From NCBI RefSeq assembly GCF_030247195.1, contig NC_080671.1, positions 32,338,343 to 32,402,342 of the forward strand: a stretch of DNA of 64,000 nt, written 5' to 3'. Each line of letters begins with the position of its first letter. The stretch's first letter is position 1. The DNA is from Topomyia yanbarensis. Its lineage: Eukaryota; Arthropoda; Insecta; Diptera; Culicidae. Made by a program: the position numbers and the translations under genes. Below the pieces are notes generated by a model. It was not told where the DNA came from, searched no databases, and worked only from the letters and a program-made list of their open reading frames with translations. Below are positions 1-60,534 of the stretch, piece by piece.

Positions 1-2393
1 TAAAAGGTTACGAGTACACCAATAATAGAAAGCATCTAAGTGTCGCTGTAGTGCGATGCAGTCTTCTATGGAACGTATGATGAGAAATAGTTTCAGATCG
101 TCAGCGTAAATTAGTTTGCATCCCGGCGGTAAAATAAAGCAAACGTCATTGAGGTACAAGGAAAAAAGTAAGGGTCCGAGATTGCTTCCCTGGGGGACTC
201 CCGACATGTTGATGAAGCTATATGACTCATGGTTTCCTAATTTTACTGATAAGGATCGGCCAACGAGATATGACTTGAGCCACTCCGTGAAGTTTCGAGA
301 TGCACCAAGCCGCTCAACCTTCGCTAGCAGAAAAGACTGATCGACGCGATCAAATGCTGCTTTGAGATCCGTATAGATAGCATCTACTTGGGCCCAGACT
401 CTATATGTTTAATAAAGTGCGAGGTAAACTGAGCTAAATTCGTAGTTGTGGATCTAGCTGGGAAGAAGCCATGTTGTTCTGATGATATGTACGTTTTAGT
501 TGCTCTGAATAGTACATTCCCTACTAGAATTTCGAATAGTTTCGATCCTGCGCAAAGAGAGGTGTTGCCGCGATTGTTTGCCACATCCTGTTTATCACCT
601 TTTTTAAAAAAAAAAAAACGGGAAACATGACCGATTTCTTCCAACACAGCGGAAACACTGCTTGGGAAAGCGATTGATTGAAGATTAATTTCAACGGAGC
701 ATACAGTGTGCTTGCACATTTCTGCGGGATTATAGCAGGAATCCCATCTGGTCCAGCTGAAGTTGATGACTTCATTTTTCCAATAGCCGCAAGAATATCT
801 GCGTCGGAAAAGCTAATGTTACTTAGGTTCAACACATCACAAGGAACATCGCAGATACCGCATCCAACTTCAGTTGGGGAGGCCGAAGCCTTTTTAAATA
901 CACTTGAAAAATGCTTCGCAAACAGATCGCAGATATGACTAGGTGTGTTTACAGATTCATCTGCCAGAAACATACTGGAAGGAAGTCCATTCTCCTTGCG
1001 CTTTCTATTTACAAAAGACCAAAAGCTTTTTGGATTCCGTTTAAGATTGGATTGAGTTTTTGGAACATGTCTGGAATAAAGAAAGCGGTTGTACGATTTA
1101 TAATTGCTGCTGGCGATAATAAACTCCTGCTTTGTGAATGGGTTTCGTCGGCTTGTATAATGGCGGAGTGCTGCTGCTTTCCAACGTTTGAGCTGTCGAA
1201 GGCGCCGATTTGACCAGGGAGGCTTATTGCGAGGACTAGGTGCCGGAACATGTACTCTGAACAAATCTGTTAAGGTGAGTGTAAACCTATCTACAGCAAC
1301 GTCAACATCTATTGCGTGATTTAGCAGGTTCAACCAGTCGATATTCTGTAGTGAGTTATTGAGACCAGGAATATCGGCTTTTGAAAAAATAAAACTTCGG
1401 TCTTCAAGGATCTCATCGAAAGAAATCCGCTGGGGGCAGACCTGTGTCACTACGAGAGGAGGGTGATGTGAGTCAATATCGACCAGCGGCTCGTCTGCTT
1501 CAAAGATATAGCAGTTTTTCGAAGCTTCCTCGTTGACAAACAGCAGATCTAAGGTTCGATTCCGGTTGTTAGTAGCTGTTCACATTTGTGACATGTTTAG
1601 TATGGACATCCCATCGAGCAAAGCAATACTAGACCTTGAGAAAGTAGATTCAGATGGATCGGGAGAAGCGTAGCCAGAATAAGTGGATTTTCATATAAGC
1701 GCAGGCTGGTTATAATCGCCAAACAGTAAATGAACAGCGTTTGGTTCCAGAGAGTTAGTGATATCAAGCGCGGTATCGACATGCGCTTGAATAACGTTAG
1801 CGTCACAATACACAACACCTACACATATAGTGGCATCTTGAATGCGAATATTTACCCACAGTTGTTCAATATCGTTGTTGTTAATTGTGTTTCGTTTTGA
1901 CGATAGCCGGTTGGATACCGCGATAAGAACACCACCACCTCGCGTTTTTTTCAGTATTTGATGGGTCACGATCATTGCGGTAGATGGGGTAACTTGGTCT
2001 TAATAGCTGAATCGAGTTGATTTGATCGTTCAACCACGTTTCAGTTAAAACAATCACGTCATAATCAACATCCGTGGCAGCAACGAACAGCTCATCGATT
2101 TTCGTACGAAGTCCTCTTACGTTCTGGTAATATATTCGAAGGTGATCACACAAATGATCATATGACGACAGCATACGTGTACGTTGAGGGCGATTTATAG
2201 CAATGGTAGTATCAACCTGCGGAAGAGATGGATTTTCAACGGGCGTAGCATCAACATGTCCAACTTCGGAAGAACACATACACTCTTTATTTTTACCTGA
2301 GTAAACTGAAATTGAACTATTATGATCTTCGGGTTCACTGTTTAAGTAACCGTTGGTGGAATCAAGCATATTGTGTCCATCAGTTGTCTGCAA
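1..2393 (-). mobile_element. Jockey/CR1-type LINE, 5' part (endonuclease and start of RT), broken; runs off the left edge
   Basis: On the minus strand, 2393-1881 encodes the start of an AP endonuclease (YYQNVRGLRTKIDELF, VIVLTETWL). A frameshift near 1960 leads into GGGVLIAVSNRL and LLFGDYNQP (1975-1691), then degenerate sequence, then a 308-codon frame (1450-524) with KPPWSNRRLRQLKRW, RNPKSFWSF and the RT finger motif SAGPDGIPA. An A-run near 607-618 shifts frame, after which SEQHGFFPARSTTTN continues (719-384); degenerate palm and VPQGS-like sequence reaches position 1. Several frame breaks make it inactive. The clade is assigned by motif style only. Confidence 0.85.
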
Positions 2394-2394
2394 A

Positions 2395-2710
2395 TGGAGT
2401 TCATTTTGAGGAGGTACGAATTATGCGAAAAATCTTGAGATCATCCGCGAAGGACAATCGGGGAATCTTCAGAATTAGATGTACATCATTGAAGTATATC
2501 AGAAACATCCACGGTCCCAAGTGGCTTCCTAGATGTATTCCTGACGTAGAAGTGAATATAGGGCCCTGGCAATCTCCTACGATAACCGCTATCTCACGGT
2601 CTGTGAGGTAAGATAGAAACCACTGCAAAACACTACCATTTATTCCAAATCTCTCCATTTTTGCTATTGTGATATCGTGGTTTAGCTTATCAAAAGCGGC
2701 AGATGATGAT
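2395..2710 (-). mobile_element. LINE reverse-transcriptase palm fragment, distinct from its neighbour
   Basis: Minus-strand frame 2705-2401 carries AAFDKLNHDITIAKMERFG (motif A region), SGIHLGSHLGPWMFLIYFND (motif B) and FADDLKIFRII (motif C). Both Asp centres remain, but motif B has diverged from the usual VPQGS. It ends abruptly where the next element's 5' sequence begins, so it is a truncated copy with another LINE inserted or joined. Confidence 0.8.
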
Positions 2711-3280
2711 CGCGAAGGGTTTGAGCGTTTGCATGTTAACGTGTTTGATCGCGTGAGCGTGTGTGTCGCGTATGTAAATTCGCATGCATAACCGTGTGGT
2801 TATTTGCACATTCGTCTGGGGTTTTGAATGTTCTCGTGGACCGTGATTTAATGGTGAGTGTACAGTTCAGATGCTAGAAGAGGGTAGGTTCTCCCATATC
2901 ACTAGAGTACCCGACAATGTCGCCCTGAAACTTTTGCCCAGTGTGTATGTGCCTCATATTTTTTTTTGAAATGGTCCAACTGCAGTATGGATCTTGGTAG
3001 CTATTATTTAGGGTAGGACGTGACCGATTCATGATCGCGTGGATCGTACTTGAGACCTTGTTTATAAATTTGTTTGTTCGTGTTGATAACTTCATTTAAT
3101 CACATTAGCGTTCGTATATTTGCGAGATCGTGGGTGAAGGTTTGCTTTTGTGGCCAGGATTGTGTTATCACGCAGGGCATTTGAATGTTCTCGCTAACCG
3201 CAATTTTGAGTATACGGCTCAGATCTAGAAGGGAGTGAGTTTCTCCCATATCACTAGAGTATATATTTTTTATACTTTTT
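2711..3280. repeat. dispersed repeat copy A (unknown class)
   Basis: It contains CTCCCATATCACTAGAGTA twice (about 2892 and 3243), each after a TAGAAG-rich lead, and GTCGCCCTGAAACTTTTGCC at 2920. Related sequence recurs at 4960-5700 (GCGCCCTGAAACGTTTTATC, GCGTTTATAAATTCGTA). It has a CpG-containing, TTTG/TCGTG-rich style unlike its surroundings. No protein was seen; it may be an LTR or a LINE untranslated region. Confidence 0.5.
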
Positions 3281-4289
3281 GATCTTTTTCACTTTTTTTC
3301 ATCAAACAGTCCTTTTTGAAGTATATTTTCAGAAAACACACCGAATTCATACAGGTTGCTCGAAGAGTCCGTGAAAAAATACCAAGTCTGTTTGTCCCAT
3401 TATTGAATTCTACGCATAATTGTCCCACTAACAAAAACCTAAAAAAGTAAACAATAAAAAATAATTAAGTAGCGTTTAGTTGAGAAGTACATTACGCTAG
3501 ATTTTGGACACTGAAAAAATTGATGGAAAAATAAAAGTTTATTTAAAAAGAGATGGCTGTGGTTATATTGATTACAGTAGTGTATCCTGTAAAGCTCTTC
3601 ATCACTATCGTCGCTTCCATAACATGGCGAACTCATCTATATTCGAATTTGATGAAGCAAAAAATTTCCGGAGTAACTAGAAAACTTACGACATACACTT
3701 TTGTAAACAAAATGAGTAATGAACATCGTTTGCAAAGATCGTGCTGAAGTTTCCGGCTTCTTTCCGATTTCTCGGCATAACAGTCCCACTGAACATTTTT
3801 CGTAAAAACTGATGTTAGTTGTAGTTTTATAATGAAAAACTGAACTGATTATATCAAGCATGTAAAGGCGCTATAAACTAGGCGTGTTAGCCAGGGCAGG
3901 GCTAAATACCTCTGTACCATCCCAGGAACCAAAGGAGTGACATTAACCCTCTTAGCCAAATCACTACCAACAATTTATCAAATCTCCATCAAATTGAAAC
4001 GGTCGGTACGGTTGTCCACGTTTCTTCCTTATTTAAGGTTCAAAATGATTCGTTGAATAAATTCTTCATTAAATGAATAATTTTATTGCGGTACAGTTTT
4101 GAATCATCTTCATTTTGTACGCCGCTCGGTTGGCCTGGTTGCTTTAATGATTGTGTCGCATACTATATGTACCACAAACATTAATATTGACAAGAAAAAT
4201 TGTAGGCGAACGTCTGCAATTTTCCTGGATCCCTACATGTATTGGCTGTGTATGTGTAGACTAGACTTGACTAAGAAAACTGAACTGAT
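3281..4289. other. non-coding stretch upstream of the recognised klar exons
   Basis: AT-rich sequence with no recognised gene. Phrases such as TGTCCCATTATTGAATTC (3395) and CAGTCCCACTGAACATTTTT (3781) look related and suggest another old repeat. The short open frames here are chance. Confidence 0.5.
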
Positions 4290-4450
4290 TATAATGGAAG
4301 CGATTGCAATGAACGTAATTCACGACAATAAAGCATTATTTGTTGTACCACTTCTATCCAGATTACTCATACAATGTTCATCTTCAATCGCGTTTTTCTC
4401 AGTTGCCAGTTTTGTAACATAGGACAATTGGGCGCAGAACGGCAGTGTAG
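4290..4450. repeat. dispersed repeat, copy 1 (partner at 49175-49350)
   Basis: It shares with 49175-49350 the ordered words GGAAGCG, GAACGTAATT, GACAATAAA, ATCTTCAAT, GTTGCCAGTTTTG / GTTGTCAGTTTTG and ATTGGGCG(C/T)AGAACGGCAGT. Both copies are in the same orientation. Class unknown. Confidence 0.6.
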
Positions 4451-4959
4451 CTGTGCTCAAACTCAGTTCCAACACCTTCCACATTTATTCACTTCCAAAC
4501 TGATTGAAGTCTTACGCAGAATCGAATGCTTAAGTTCAAAAGGAATATAAATTCATTCACCAACCAAAGTATTCATTTGTTATATATAAACAAATCGATG
4601 GCAGAAGGTTGTATCTTTTAAATTTTTGAGCACACGTGAACTGCGCAATCTATGTCTGTTGTATTTTGTTCGATAATCCCCCTCAGCACAAGCATAGAAG
4701 TATAGTTCAGTTTGCAATTGAAACCGAAACTATGCGAATGAATTAGCTGCACCGAACGAATGCATGACGAGGCAAACAAACGAGCGGCGGACATGATTTG
4801 AATTTTGTTCCTCTTTCAAGCTAACCCGGGGATGTCAATTTTTTTCTGATCTCTGCCTGAGACTTCTAGTGTATGTAAGCTTGGTTTTTGGGTCGATGAA
4901 TGTAGGGCATATACCTAGGCTGCTAGCTAGGACCAATTAATGCTAGTGAGGTAACGAGC

Positions 4960-5700
4960 GTTGGTATAATCGCATTTAAAACCGCGTTTATAAATTCGTA
5001 AAAGCTAATCAGGAATTTGTATTACCGCGAAGCGCACAAGCGTTGAGTGTGCCAGCGTGTGTATATCTTTGCCTGTTGGAATTTTTTTATACGACCGCGT
5101 AGCCGTTTGCGTATTCAGGTGAACCTCAGTATGAGAGCCGCCATTCTCACTGTAGTACCCATTCGAGCAACACCGGTTGCTGACTAGCAGTTTCTGAAAC
5201 ATAATTTGTTGCAAATATGTGTATGTCAACGATTATTGCGCTGGTTTGGCAAACAAAAAAGTACAAGGGTGTAAAGCTAGCATGAGCTGCAACTAATCGT
5301 AGTCGTTAATTGTTGCAAGTGCTATTTGGGCTACCATAGCGCCCTGAAACGTTTTATCTGGTGTGTAAAGGTCCGTATTTTTGAGTGGGAGCTCCCGGGC
5401 GATAACTTTCGTAATCGTGCGAGATCGAGCATTTGTATGTTGGCGTTTGAGACAGCGTTTATAAATTCGTAGGTGGACTCACTCGCCAGGACGTTTGTAT
5501 GATTACCAGATCGTGGGAGTAGGTATACGTGAATGGTCGCGTTTGCTACTGGGTTTGTATTATCGCGAAAGTCGCGAGTGTTTGTATGTTATTGTATGCG
5601 TTTTTTATCGTTTGTATGTTGCGTATGCTAGAGCATTTGAGGTTTCGCATATACTAATGCGTTTCTATAACCGTTTTGTCGTTGAAAAGCATGCAACATG
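4960..5700. repeat. dispersed repeat copy B (related to 2711-3280)
   Basis: GCGTTTATAAATTCGTA occurs twice (4984 and 5455), and GCGCCCTGAAACGTTTTATC at 5340 matches copy A. Recurrent ATCGCG, TCGTG and GTTTGTATG words suggest internally repetitive non-coding DNA. Confidence 0.5.
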
Positions 5701-6165
5701 AAAGGGCCCAATAAGTGCTACCGGTCTCCTCGATTCACTAATATCAAGGCAAGGCGTTTTTCAATCAACATCAACAAACACAACAAACAACGTTGTGTTA
5801 AAGATCAATGTGAAGAGTTACAATTATGTCTAATTGTGCAATTCTTTTAGATGACGCATTAAATGGAGATTTTCGATTAAAGTACTATTATTTTTGATAA
5901 TTGATGCGCTAAGTTTATTCTGATTGACAACCGTGTCCAGTTTTATTACACTGCGAGGTTATGTATGTTGTGTTTGAACAAGACCTGAACAAATATTGCA
6001 TATATTTGAAGTACATATCCCCAATAGTGTTTTCTTAAACTATCATGGCAATCAGAGCACTATTTGACCGTATGCTTTTGGTGCAAAAGTATTTTGCCCA
6101 AAGTGTTACTTAGACGAATGCCCATTCTGTTTGACTAAATAACCGTAGAAGAGAACAACATAAAT

Positions 6166-6382
6166 CAGTGATTCTCAACCTGGGATCCGCGAAGTCATTG
6201 CTGGGGGTCCGCGAAGAAAAATATATTTTCCGAGCGCTGATTGGAATTTCAAGTCTTGCTTCCTAACAAATTAAAAATAACAGATTGATAGCATACAAAA
6301 TCGATGTTTATCCGTAGGGGTCCGCAACAACCCAGGACAATTTCTAAGGGGTCCGTGGTACGAAAAAGGTTGAGAACCGCTG
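6166..6382. mobile_element. hAT-type MITE (217 bp) with 8-bp target duplication
   Basis: The left end CAGTGATTCTCAACCTGGGA and right end AGGTTGAGAACCGCTG form terminal inverted repeats. The flanks are ACATAAAT (6158-6165) and ACATGAAT (6383-6390), matching at 7 of 8 positions, as expected for a hAT target-site duplication. CAGTG(G/A)TTCTCAACCT is a classic hAT end. No transposase is encoded, so it is non-autonomous. Confidence 0.85.
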
Positions 6383-6390
6383 ACATGAAT

Positions 6391-8087
6391 TAATTAGTAA
6401 CGAAATGCCCGCGGTGCCAACTGGGGTACAGATAACCTTTTCCCGTTTTTGCTTGAACCCGGGACTGGGTCAATTTTAGCCCCAACCGCGTTCAGTCAAT
6501 TCATTTCGACAAGATAACGGATTTGGAGTATGACTCATTTCGAATGGGAGTGGCATTAGAGAAGATCGGCTGGGATCTGTGGTACATACAAATATTACGG
6601 TACAGGTAATAGTTATTTTGGGCCACTCAAAATTATTTCGAAGTTTTTTTGTAGGTTCGGTTTACTGTCCTTGATTAATCTTTTCCAGACTCTTTTGATT
6701 TTTCCTTTTGCTAGTATTCCTTCTGTAAAAATATAAAAAAGTAAATTCGATTGAGACATTCTCTTGCTATTTAGCTTGACAATTTCAGCAAGCAAATCTT
6801 ATATCCTGATACATTGGGGAACGTGCCACTTGAGCCAATTTATACTGAAGCGAAACGAAAACTTATTAAAAAAAACCAACCAAAAATATTAGTAAACGAC
6901 CACTGAAGCATGGATAAGAAACAACATTCCATGGCCGGTTGAGTGTTCGATAAAAATTCTCGGAAATTGATCGTGAGCGACTTTTGATACATATTGCTAA
7001 GATTATATTGCCTACCAAATCAAGCTCTTGCTCTTTTCACTTTCCTACTAATTCAACTTCTTTCCTGTATTGCTTGTGGAGATGCAGAGATAGTCTTGGT
7101 CTCTATTTACGGCGAGTGTCGAAATACCATTCCTCTCCTTCGCTGGTAGAACTGCATTGCAGGTGTCTGGCGTCGTTATTAATAATTTTCTGAAAATGTT
7201 GAGCCGGTAAAACATGTACAATGATTTACTCTCGCAAGCATTTTTTTGGTTCATTGTGCATTCTCACTCATTCGGTCAATCACGAAGTGCAACTACGGGC
7301 AGTCTACCTAAGCTTAGCTAAGAATGTGTCTTTTTGTCTTATTTTGAATATTGTATATCTATTCTTGTCTTCTTGTATTTGTAGTTTTTCAGTTAACAGC
7401 ATGCTTCCGTGCTGATCGGTCGATTTGGACTTCGAGTTACAAATTCTTAATTCACACCAAAACAAATTATTTTGTGATAACATTTTAACTATAACAAAAT
7501 CGACAAATAAACATATTTTACAAAAAAAAAGTTTAAGTATTCTTCGGATATTTACCTTCTTTGTAAGGATCTTTCGTAGTGCTCAGTCTGTTTACAAATG
7601 TGACACTTTGCAACTTGATATTCATATGTAGACAGTGTTGTCTGAGTATAGGAAGTGATTTCTCATCATATGAATTTTGTTACATAGACAATCAATTTGG
7701 GGGGGTGAAGAGTACAGCCTTAAAACCAATCATTACCTACTGTGTGGAGTAGCACTGGTTGAATCAAATATTTGTTTTCAATTTTACTTCCTATCGATCC
7801 TCATAGCAAGATTTCGACCGTCTCCTCATACACGCAACTGATTTAGTTTCTAGTAATTATGTAAATTCCTTGCTTCTTTGGGATAATGAAATAGGAAGAA
7901 TAAAGCAAAATAAAAAGAAAGAATAATCGAAGAGAAAGGGAAATTCAGGGGGATTACAATATATACTTCGCAAACAAATTTGGCTTGACTTTTTCTGACA
8001 GATTTTATACTTTTGATTAAAATCTACCATCCAGTTGATTTTTTTTTTTCTAAATCTCCCTTTTTCGCTCTCCTCTCCTCCACACAG
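6391..8087. other. intronic sequence upstream of klar exon 8088
   Basis: AT-rich DNA with no recognised gene, ending in the pyrimidine tract of the exon acceptor. No earlier klar exon could be identified here. The 82-codon minus frame at 7857-8105 is a shadow. Confidence 0.5.
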
Positions 8088-55624
<47,537 letters not shown>

Positions 55625-55970
55625 GCACAAAGTGCCGGCAGTGGGCGTTCTTTTCCTTCGCACAAAGCGGGGGGAAAATGATTTTTTTTGTTTTTCTTTT
55701 TTTTTATACGGATAATTTTTTATATCCTGGAGATATAGCAGTCGTGCATTACTTAGTATTTAAGAAGAGACCATTTTTATCAAATCATATTTATAAACAT
55801 ATTCAGATTTATTTTCTTTATTTGTATAGGCTAAAGAAACTGTATCTAAATCGTTTCTTCCTTATGGGGGCACACGAAGATCGATCGAGATTTGAGAAGA
55901 GCTCGTGCAACAGAGGTAATTTTTTCCGTTCTTACTTACCACCGCTAAATAAAGCCCTTAGTCAAAAGCT
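55625..55970 (+). terminator. klar: 3' UTR and first poly(A) signal of the KASH-form klar transcript
   Basis: Composition becomes T-rich after the stop. The first clear AATAAA is at 55948-55953; further candidates lie near 56560 and 56579. A long open + frame (55459-56088) that crosses the KASH stop is a shadow in another frame. Confidence 0.5.
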
Positions 55971-57429
55971 ACAAACAACACGGTATCGTTCGTTGTCGTG
56001 TTCGAAAACAGATCATCGCTATACAAAATGGGTAACAAATACGAATGTGCCTTTAGAAAATTACCAATCGAAACAAACTCTAGCATAGTCTGTTTTTGAA
56101 AAACTCACGCTTCTGAAATAGCATTAGAATTATTTAAATCAATCAGAACACACGTTCCTCTCAGTGCACTGGAAACAATTCTGTTCACAATTGTTAGCCA
56201 CGTGTCACGTTACTGACTTTCGATTGCGAACCGTTTTGTAGGGAATTGATTCCTGATCTGTGTGAGTGCTACTATTTTCAGTATCAAAACCATTCAAACT
56301 GCCTTTTCACGTTAAAACAGTAATGTGTACAGCTTGCACTATATTTTTGAGCCAGTAACACATTGTCTTATGCTTTGTAAATTTTCTGGAATCTTTTGCT
56401 AATATTGGACTAGGGTTAGAAATTTCTATGTAAATCCTAAATTCTTCAAATATGTTGTGTTCTATTAAAAAGGGACGAAATTGGAGTAACGCATTTTTTC
56501 GCGTGTCCCTTCTAAAATAACTTACCTTAACAAGTAAAGCGGATGGCAAATATATGGAAAATAAATGTTTATATTTTTAATAAACCAACGTTGTTAGTAA
56601 TATCCGAAAAAAGTCATATAACTTTCCAGTCATCTAGCGGCTGAACGAGAGAAATTCAAATCAAACGTTATACCGAGCGGCAAGTGACGGGAGATGACTT
56701 ATCCGCCGTATACGCCTTTCCTCACCAAATACTGAAGAATTAATTTGAGTGACGTGTTAGGAATCAGAATATATTGGCTCAAATGGCACGACCCCCGTAT
56801 GTAGTTGAGAATTTGTGCCTGCTATTACATTGAAAGAATGACGAAAATAGATTTTCCGTCTCTGCAGATGTCGTGGATGGTTTGTTTTCGATATAGTATC
56901 TCCTCTTCCAGCGGAATACCTGAATGCGTCAATGGCTCCTTCATGCTGCACTTAATTCGGGAAACATGAGCGAAAGCAAATTATTTTCATAAATTCCAAT
57001 TGGCGTTCTAAAACCCGCACGCACTCTCCTAGCTACAAGTAGTTCAAAAAATTCATCTCATTCGTGATAAAATCTATTCACAGATTCCTCCAAAGTACCC
57101 AGCGTTATTATCTCAAACCAATTTACTGGTGAAATGTCCGCATAATTTAATTATTTGTATGTTCGCGTGTTTAATTGTTCGTCCGAGGTTGGGCGTTTAT
57201 ATTTGACAAGCCGAAACCTGAGCGATTGTTAGCTCACGAATGCGTAGGTAAGATCGCGTGTGTTGAGGATGGCATGAGAGGTTTGACATTGGTGAATAAC
57301 GCTATTATTACGAATCATCGTGGTGGCGGAATTTGAGGAGTCGTACTTGGGAATTGTATTACAGTTTACAACTTAGTTTCTACACAGACCCGAGCAGGAC
57401 GGGATCCGATTCTCAAACGCTCATCACGT
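55970..57429. other. intergenic region downstream of klar
   Basis: AT-rich, with no gene recognised. 57120-57380 has the TCGTG/GCGTTTAT style of the repeats at 2711 and 4960 and may be a third, diverged copy. Confidence 0.4.
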
Positions 57430-58640
57430 GAGCTTATGATTACCCCAATGCTATGGGAACGAGATGCCATTTTCGATTTGCTTCATCGGACGGAGAAAAT
57501 TCTGAAAAGCAGCGAGGCGTTACGTCTAGAGAAACTGTCAAATGACAGTTGACAAATGACAAATGATAGACAAATGAGTTGTGTTTGAAGGAATTACAGG
57601 AGGAAATCGAAAGCTACGAGGAATCCGAGAGCAATGATTTTCGGTAAGTGAGGGCGAACTTCGAGGTAATGGCAAAGTTGGTAAAAAAGCTGCCACGACA
57701 GAAATGCCATTATTTGCAAGCTTCCCTTAAAGGTAAGGGAACTTCACCTGCCGGTATCTACTAAAGAAATGTTATTAGAATGCGATGTTCGAGTTTCCGT
57801 AAATAATGAGAGCGAAATCTGCGATTTGGTTGATTCATTTAACCAATTCAAAACAACTTTGCGACGAAATCATTTGGCGCGAGATTGTCCTTTCAATTAC
57901 CGGTTGCGCACATGCACAACACTTCATTTTGGATTTTCTGAAGCTTGCTTTGCTGCAATATCAACAATGAATCAAAATGATAACGCTCGGCCCCGTCAAT
58001 TTCCGCCGTGTCGAACACTGGTGAAATGGTATCTGGTTCGATGACAACAATTTCTTCAAATAGGGCGGTGCGGTATTCAAGGTCTCATCACGCGAGAGCC
58101 TTGCTGGATTTTAGATCGCTGTCCGAAAGTGAGGAAAATGTGAAGATCGTTGGGATCGGTCAATGTCGGCCACAAACAACCTACGAAGTATCGGCAAATA
58201 TTATTTCAAGAGTCGGTGATTTTTTCTGTCAATAGTTTTTGGTTTTGGGGCAGGTTACATACAACCAACCAGCGAAGTCTCTTCCATTGGCAAACTGGAA
58301 ACCACCGCCGGGCATGAATTTGTCTGCTAAGTTCGTAGTTCCTTTATGATTCCCACCTAATCGATCGCTACCGGCTACTGATTTGCAAGATGGACAGGGT
58401 CAGAATTTGTCAATACAGTGTTTCGAAGGGTGGCTGCAGGCGGAACGAATTTTGGTGGTGACCACCCATCACCCCGTCTTCAAAGAATCTAGCTCAACGA
58501 TTGAAGTACGGGTGGAATTCGAGGGATCAGCTAAAACATTTACTATCCGTTCACTGAAAAAAGCGCTTCTCACCGGACTGGTGATCCAGAAGGAATCTGA
58601 TGCTTCGGTTCCGCACAATGGTTAAGTGGAAGATATGTTA
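57430..58640 (+). mobile_element. degenerate BEL/Pao-like LTR retrotransposon gag/protease remnant
   Basis: In several frames: CLKELQEEIESYEESESNDF-like gag start (about 57590), NHLARDCPFNYRLRTCTTLH (57870-57945) resembling a zinc knuckle plus CxxCxxxHH-type motif, AAISTMNQND, then SHHARALLDFRSLSESEENV (58085-58150) resembling a protease active-site region (ALLDSGS), now lost. Frame breaks throughout. The family call rests on motif order only. Confidence 0.5.
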
Positions 58641-58959
58641 CGATAAATTCGTGTATATTTTCACTCTTGCCCTCGCATGACGTTGTCCGCAATTAGCCAA
58701 GAATTAAGCCTACAAGTGGAAGCGATTTAGTTAACGCCGTTAGTCGCAACTGCCATAACTGCTTTTGACACCACCCTGTTCCTGCAACACAACCTAGAGG
58801 TCGATTTCCCAAATTCCGTACAGTCCCCATTCGCCACTTTGTGACGGTACCGGTGTACCGCTTCACGAAAAGCATTCATATCAACGGCAAGGCAAAGTCA
58901 GTATTCCACAGTAATCGAAAGAATAGGGACCAGCACTTTCAAATGTAATGCTAAGCTAT

Positions 58960-60520
58960 TAGAACAGTGCAAAGAGCCGAAAACTAGCCGGGCTGTCAAT
59001 GTACAAGGTTACAGTGACACCCGGGGTTTTCGTTACTGCGCCGTGGTAACGATAGACGTGAAGAACGTGTTCAACAGTGCCAGCTGGGAGAGTGATCGAC
59101 CTAGCGCTGCACAGAATGCGGGTTCCGGACTATCTGTGCAAGGTTCTGAGAAGTTACTTCCATAACCGAGAGATCGATTAGGGTCACAGCGGAAGTACCT
59201 CAGGGCTTCATACTCGGCCCAACGCTTTGGAATATAATGTACATCGGAGTGTTAACACTGGAACTGCCCAAGGGATCGTCTCGTCGGCTTTGCAGATAAT
59301 GTCCTGAAGATAACGGGCGAGATCCTTGAGGAGGTGGAGATGCTGACGGCAGAGACAATAGGCATCGTGGAAACCTGGATGGCTGACGTCAAGTTGCGAT
59401 GGTCGACGATCGGTTAAATTACAACAGCCATGTCCGACTATGTACGTGAGAAGGTTGCGAGGACAACTAAGGCATTGGCAAGGATTATGCCGAATAGCGG
59501 AGGAGCAAGAGGCAGCACAAGGCGGGTGTCTCATCAGGTGAATTCAAAACAGAACTGGACAAAATGTGACAAGCACGTTTCGCCTACAGACGGATATCGT
59601 CGGAGGCGGTTCTTCCCATCTGCATCACTTTGGCTGAGGACGTGGAATGCTTCCAGCGGAGAAATGCATGTAATGCAAGGAGACTGGCCCGAGTGGACTC
59701 TTTGGCTAAATGGTAGCAAGAGTGGGACAACGCGGAGAAAGGAAGGTGGACCCACTGACTCATCCCAAATGTGTCTGCTTGGTTCCATAGGAAGCATGGA
59801 GAGGTGAACTTTCATTTGACGCAGTTTTTGTCCGGGCATGAATGCTTCCGGAAGCACCTAGATTGATTTGGACACGCTTTGTCACCCCTTTGCCCGGAGT
59901 GTGTGAATGTGCAAGATACACCGGAACATGTGGTCTTCGAATGCCCTAGGTTCGAAGAAGTCCGAAGGGGTATATCGTCGAAGAGATGTACCACGACGAG
60001 CATATCTGGGACGTTGTCAACGTGTATACTCTCCGAGCTGCAGAGGAAGTGGCGAAGGGACCAACAAAGTAGCGTCATTGGTTAGAACGCTGCTGTGAAA
60101 CCACAAATCGGGTTTCGGGAGAAATTCCGCCGCCGGGGACCAGTTCAGTAGTACGCGACGTATCAGCGGGTTCGGGCGTGGAATCGCCGCACCGACCTCG
60201 ACACCCTACCGGGTAGTTCGTGAGTAAGCTAGATCCACCGCTGGGGTTTAGACTCAGTAGGCCGCTTCGAAAAGCTAACTGTGAGTCGTTGGGGCGCCAG
60301 TGAACCTGTAGTTACGCTCCATCCAGAATGAGCTGGATGGACCTCAGCACCTACTGGTTGACCCGCTGAGTAGGTTGGGTCCACCGCCGGTGACTAGATC
60401 GAGTAGATCGGGACCAAACGGGGTGCTATATGGCTCACGAAAACGAATATTGATATCGGATGCAATCTACCGCCGGGGACTTCACGGTAGGGTAGATTCG
60501 CCGCCGTGGACTACCCGACA
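58960..60520 (+). mobile_element. R1-type LINE, 3' half of ORF2 and 3' UTR, highly degraded
   Basis: Successive frames give VTIDVKNVFNSASWE (RT motif A), YLCKVLRSYFHNREID, a motif-C region GFADNVLKIT, REKVARTTKALARIMPN (59445), SAWFHRKHGE-like sequence, and a C-terminal Cys/His motif CPECVNVQDTPEHVVFECP (59892-59950). From 60100 a GC-richer tail with repeated CCGCCGGGGAC is probably the 3' UTR. Many shifts and stops. Confidence 0.75.
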
Positions 60521-60534
60521 GAATTGTGACGAGA

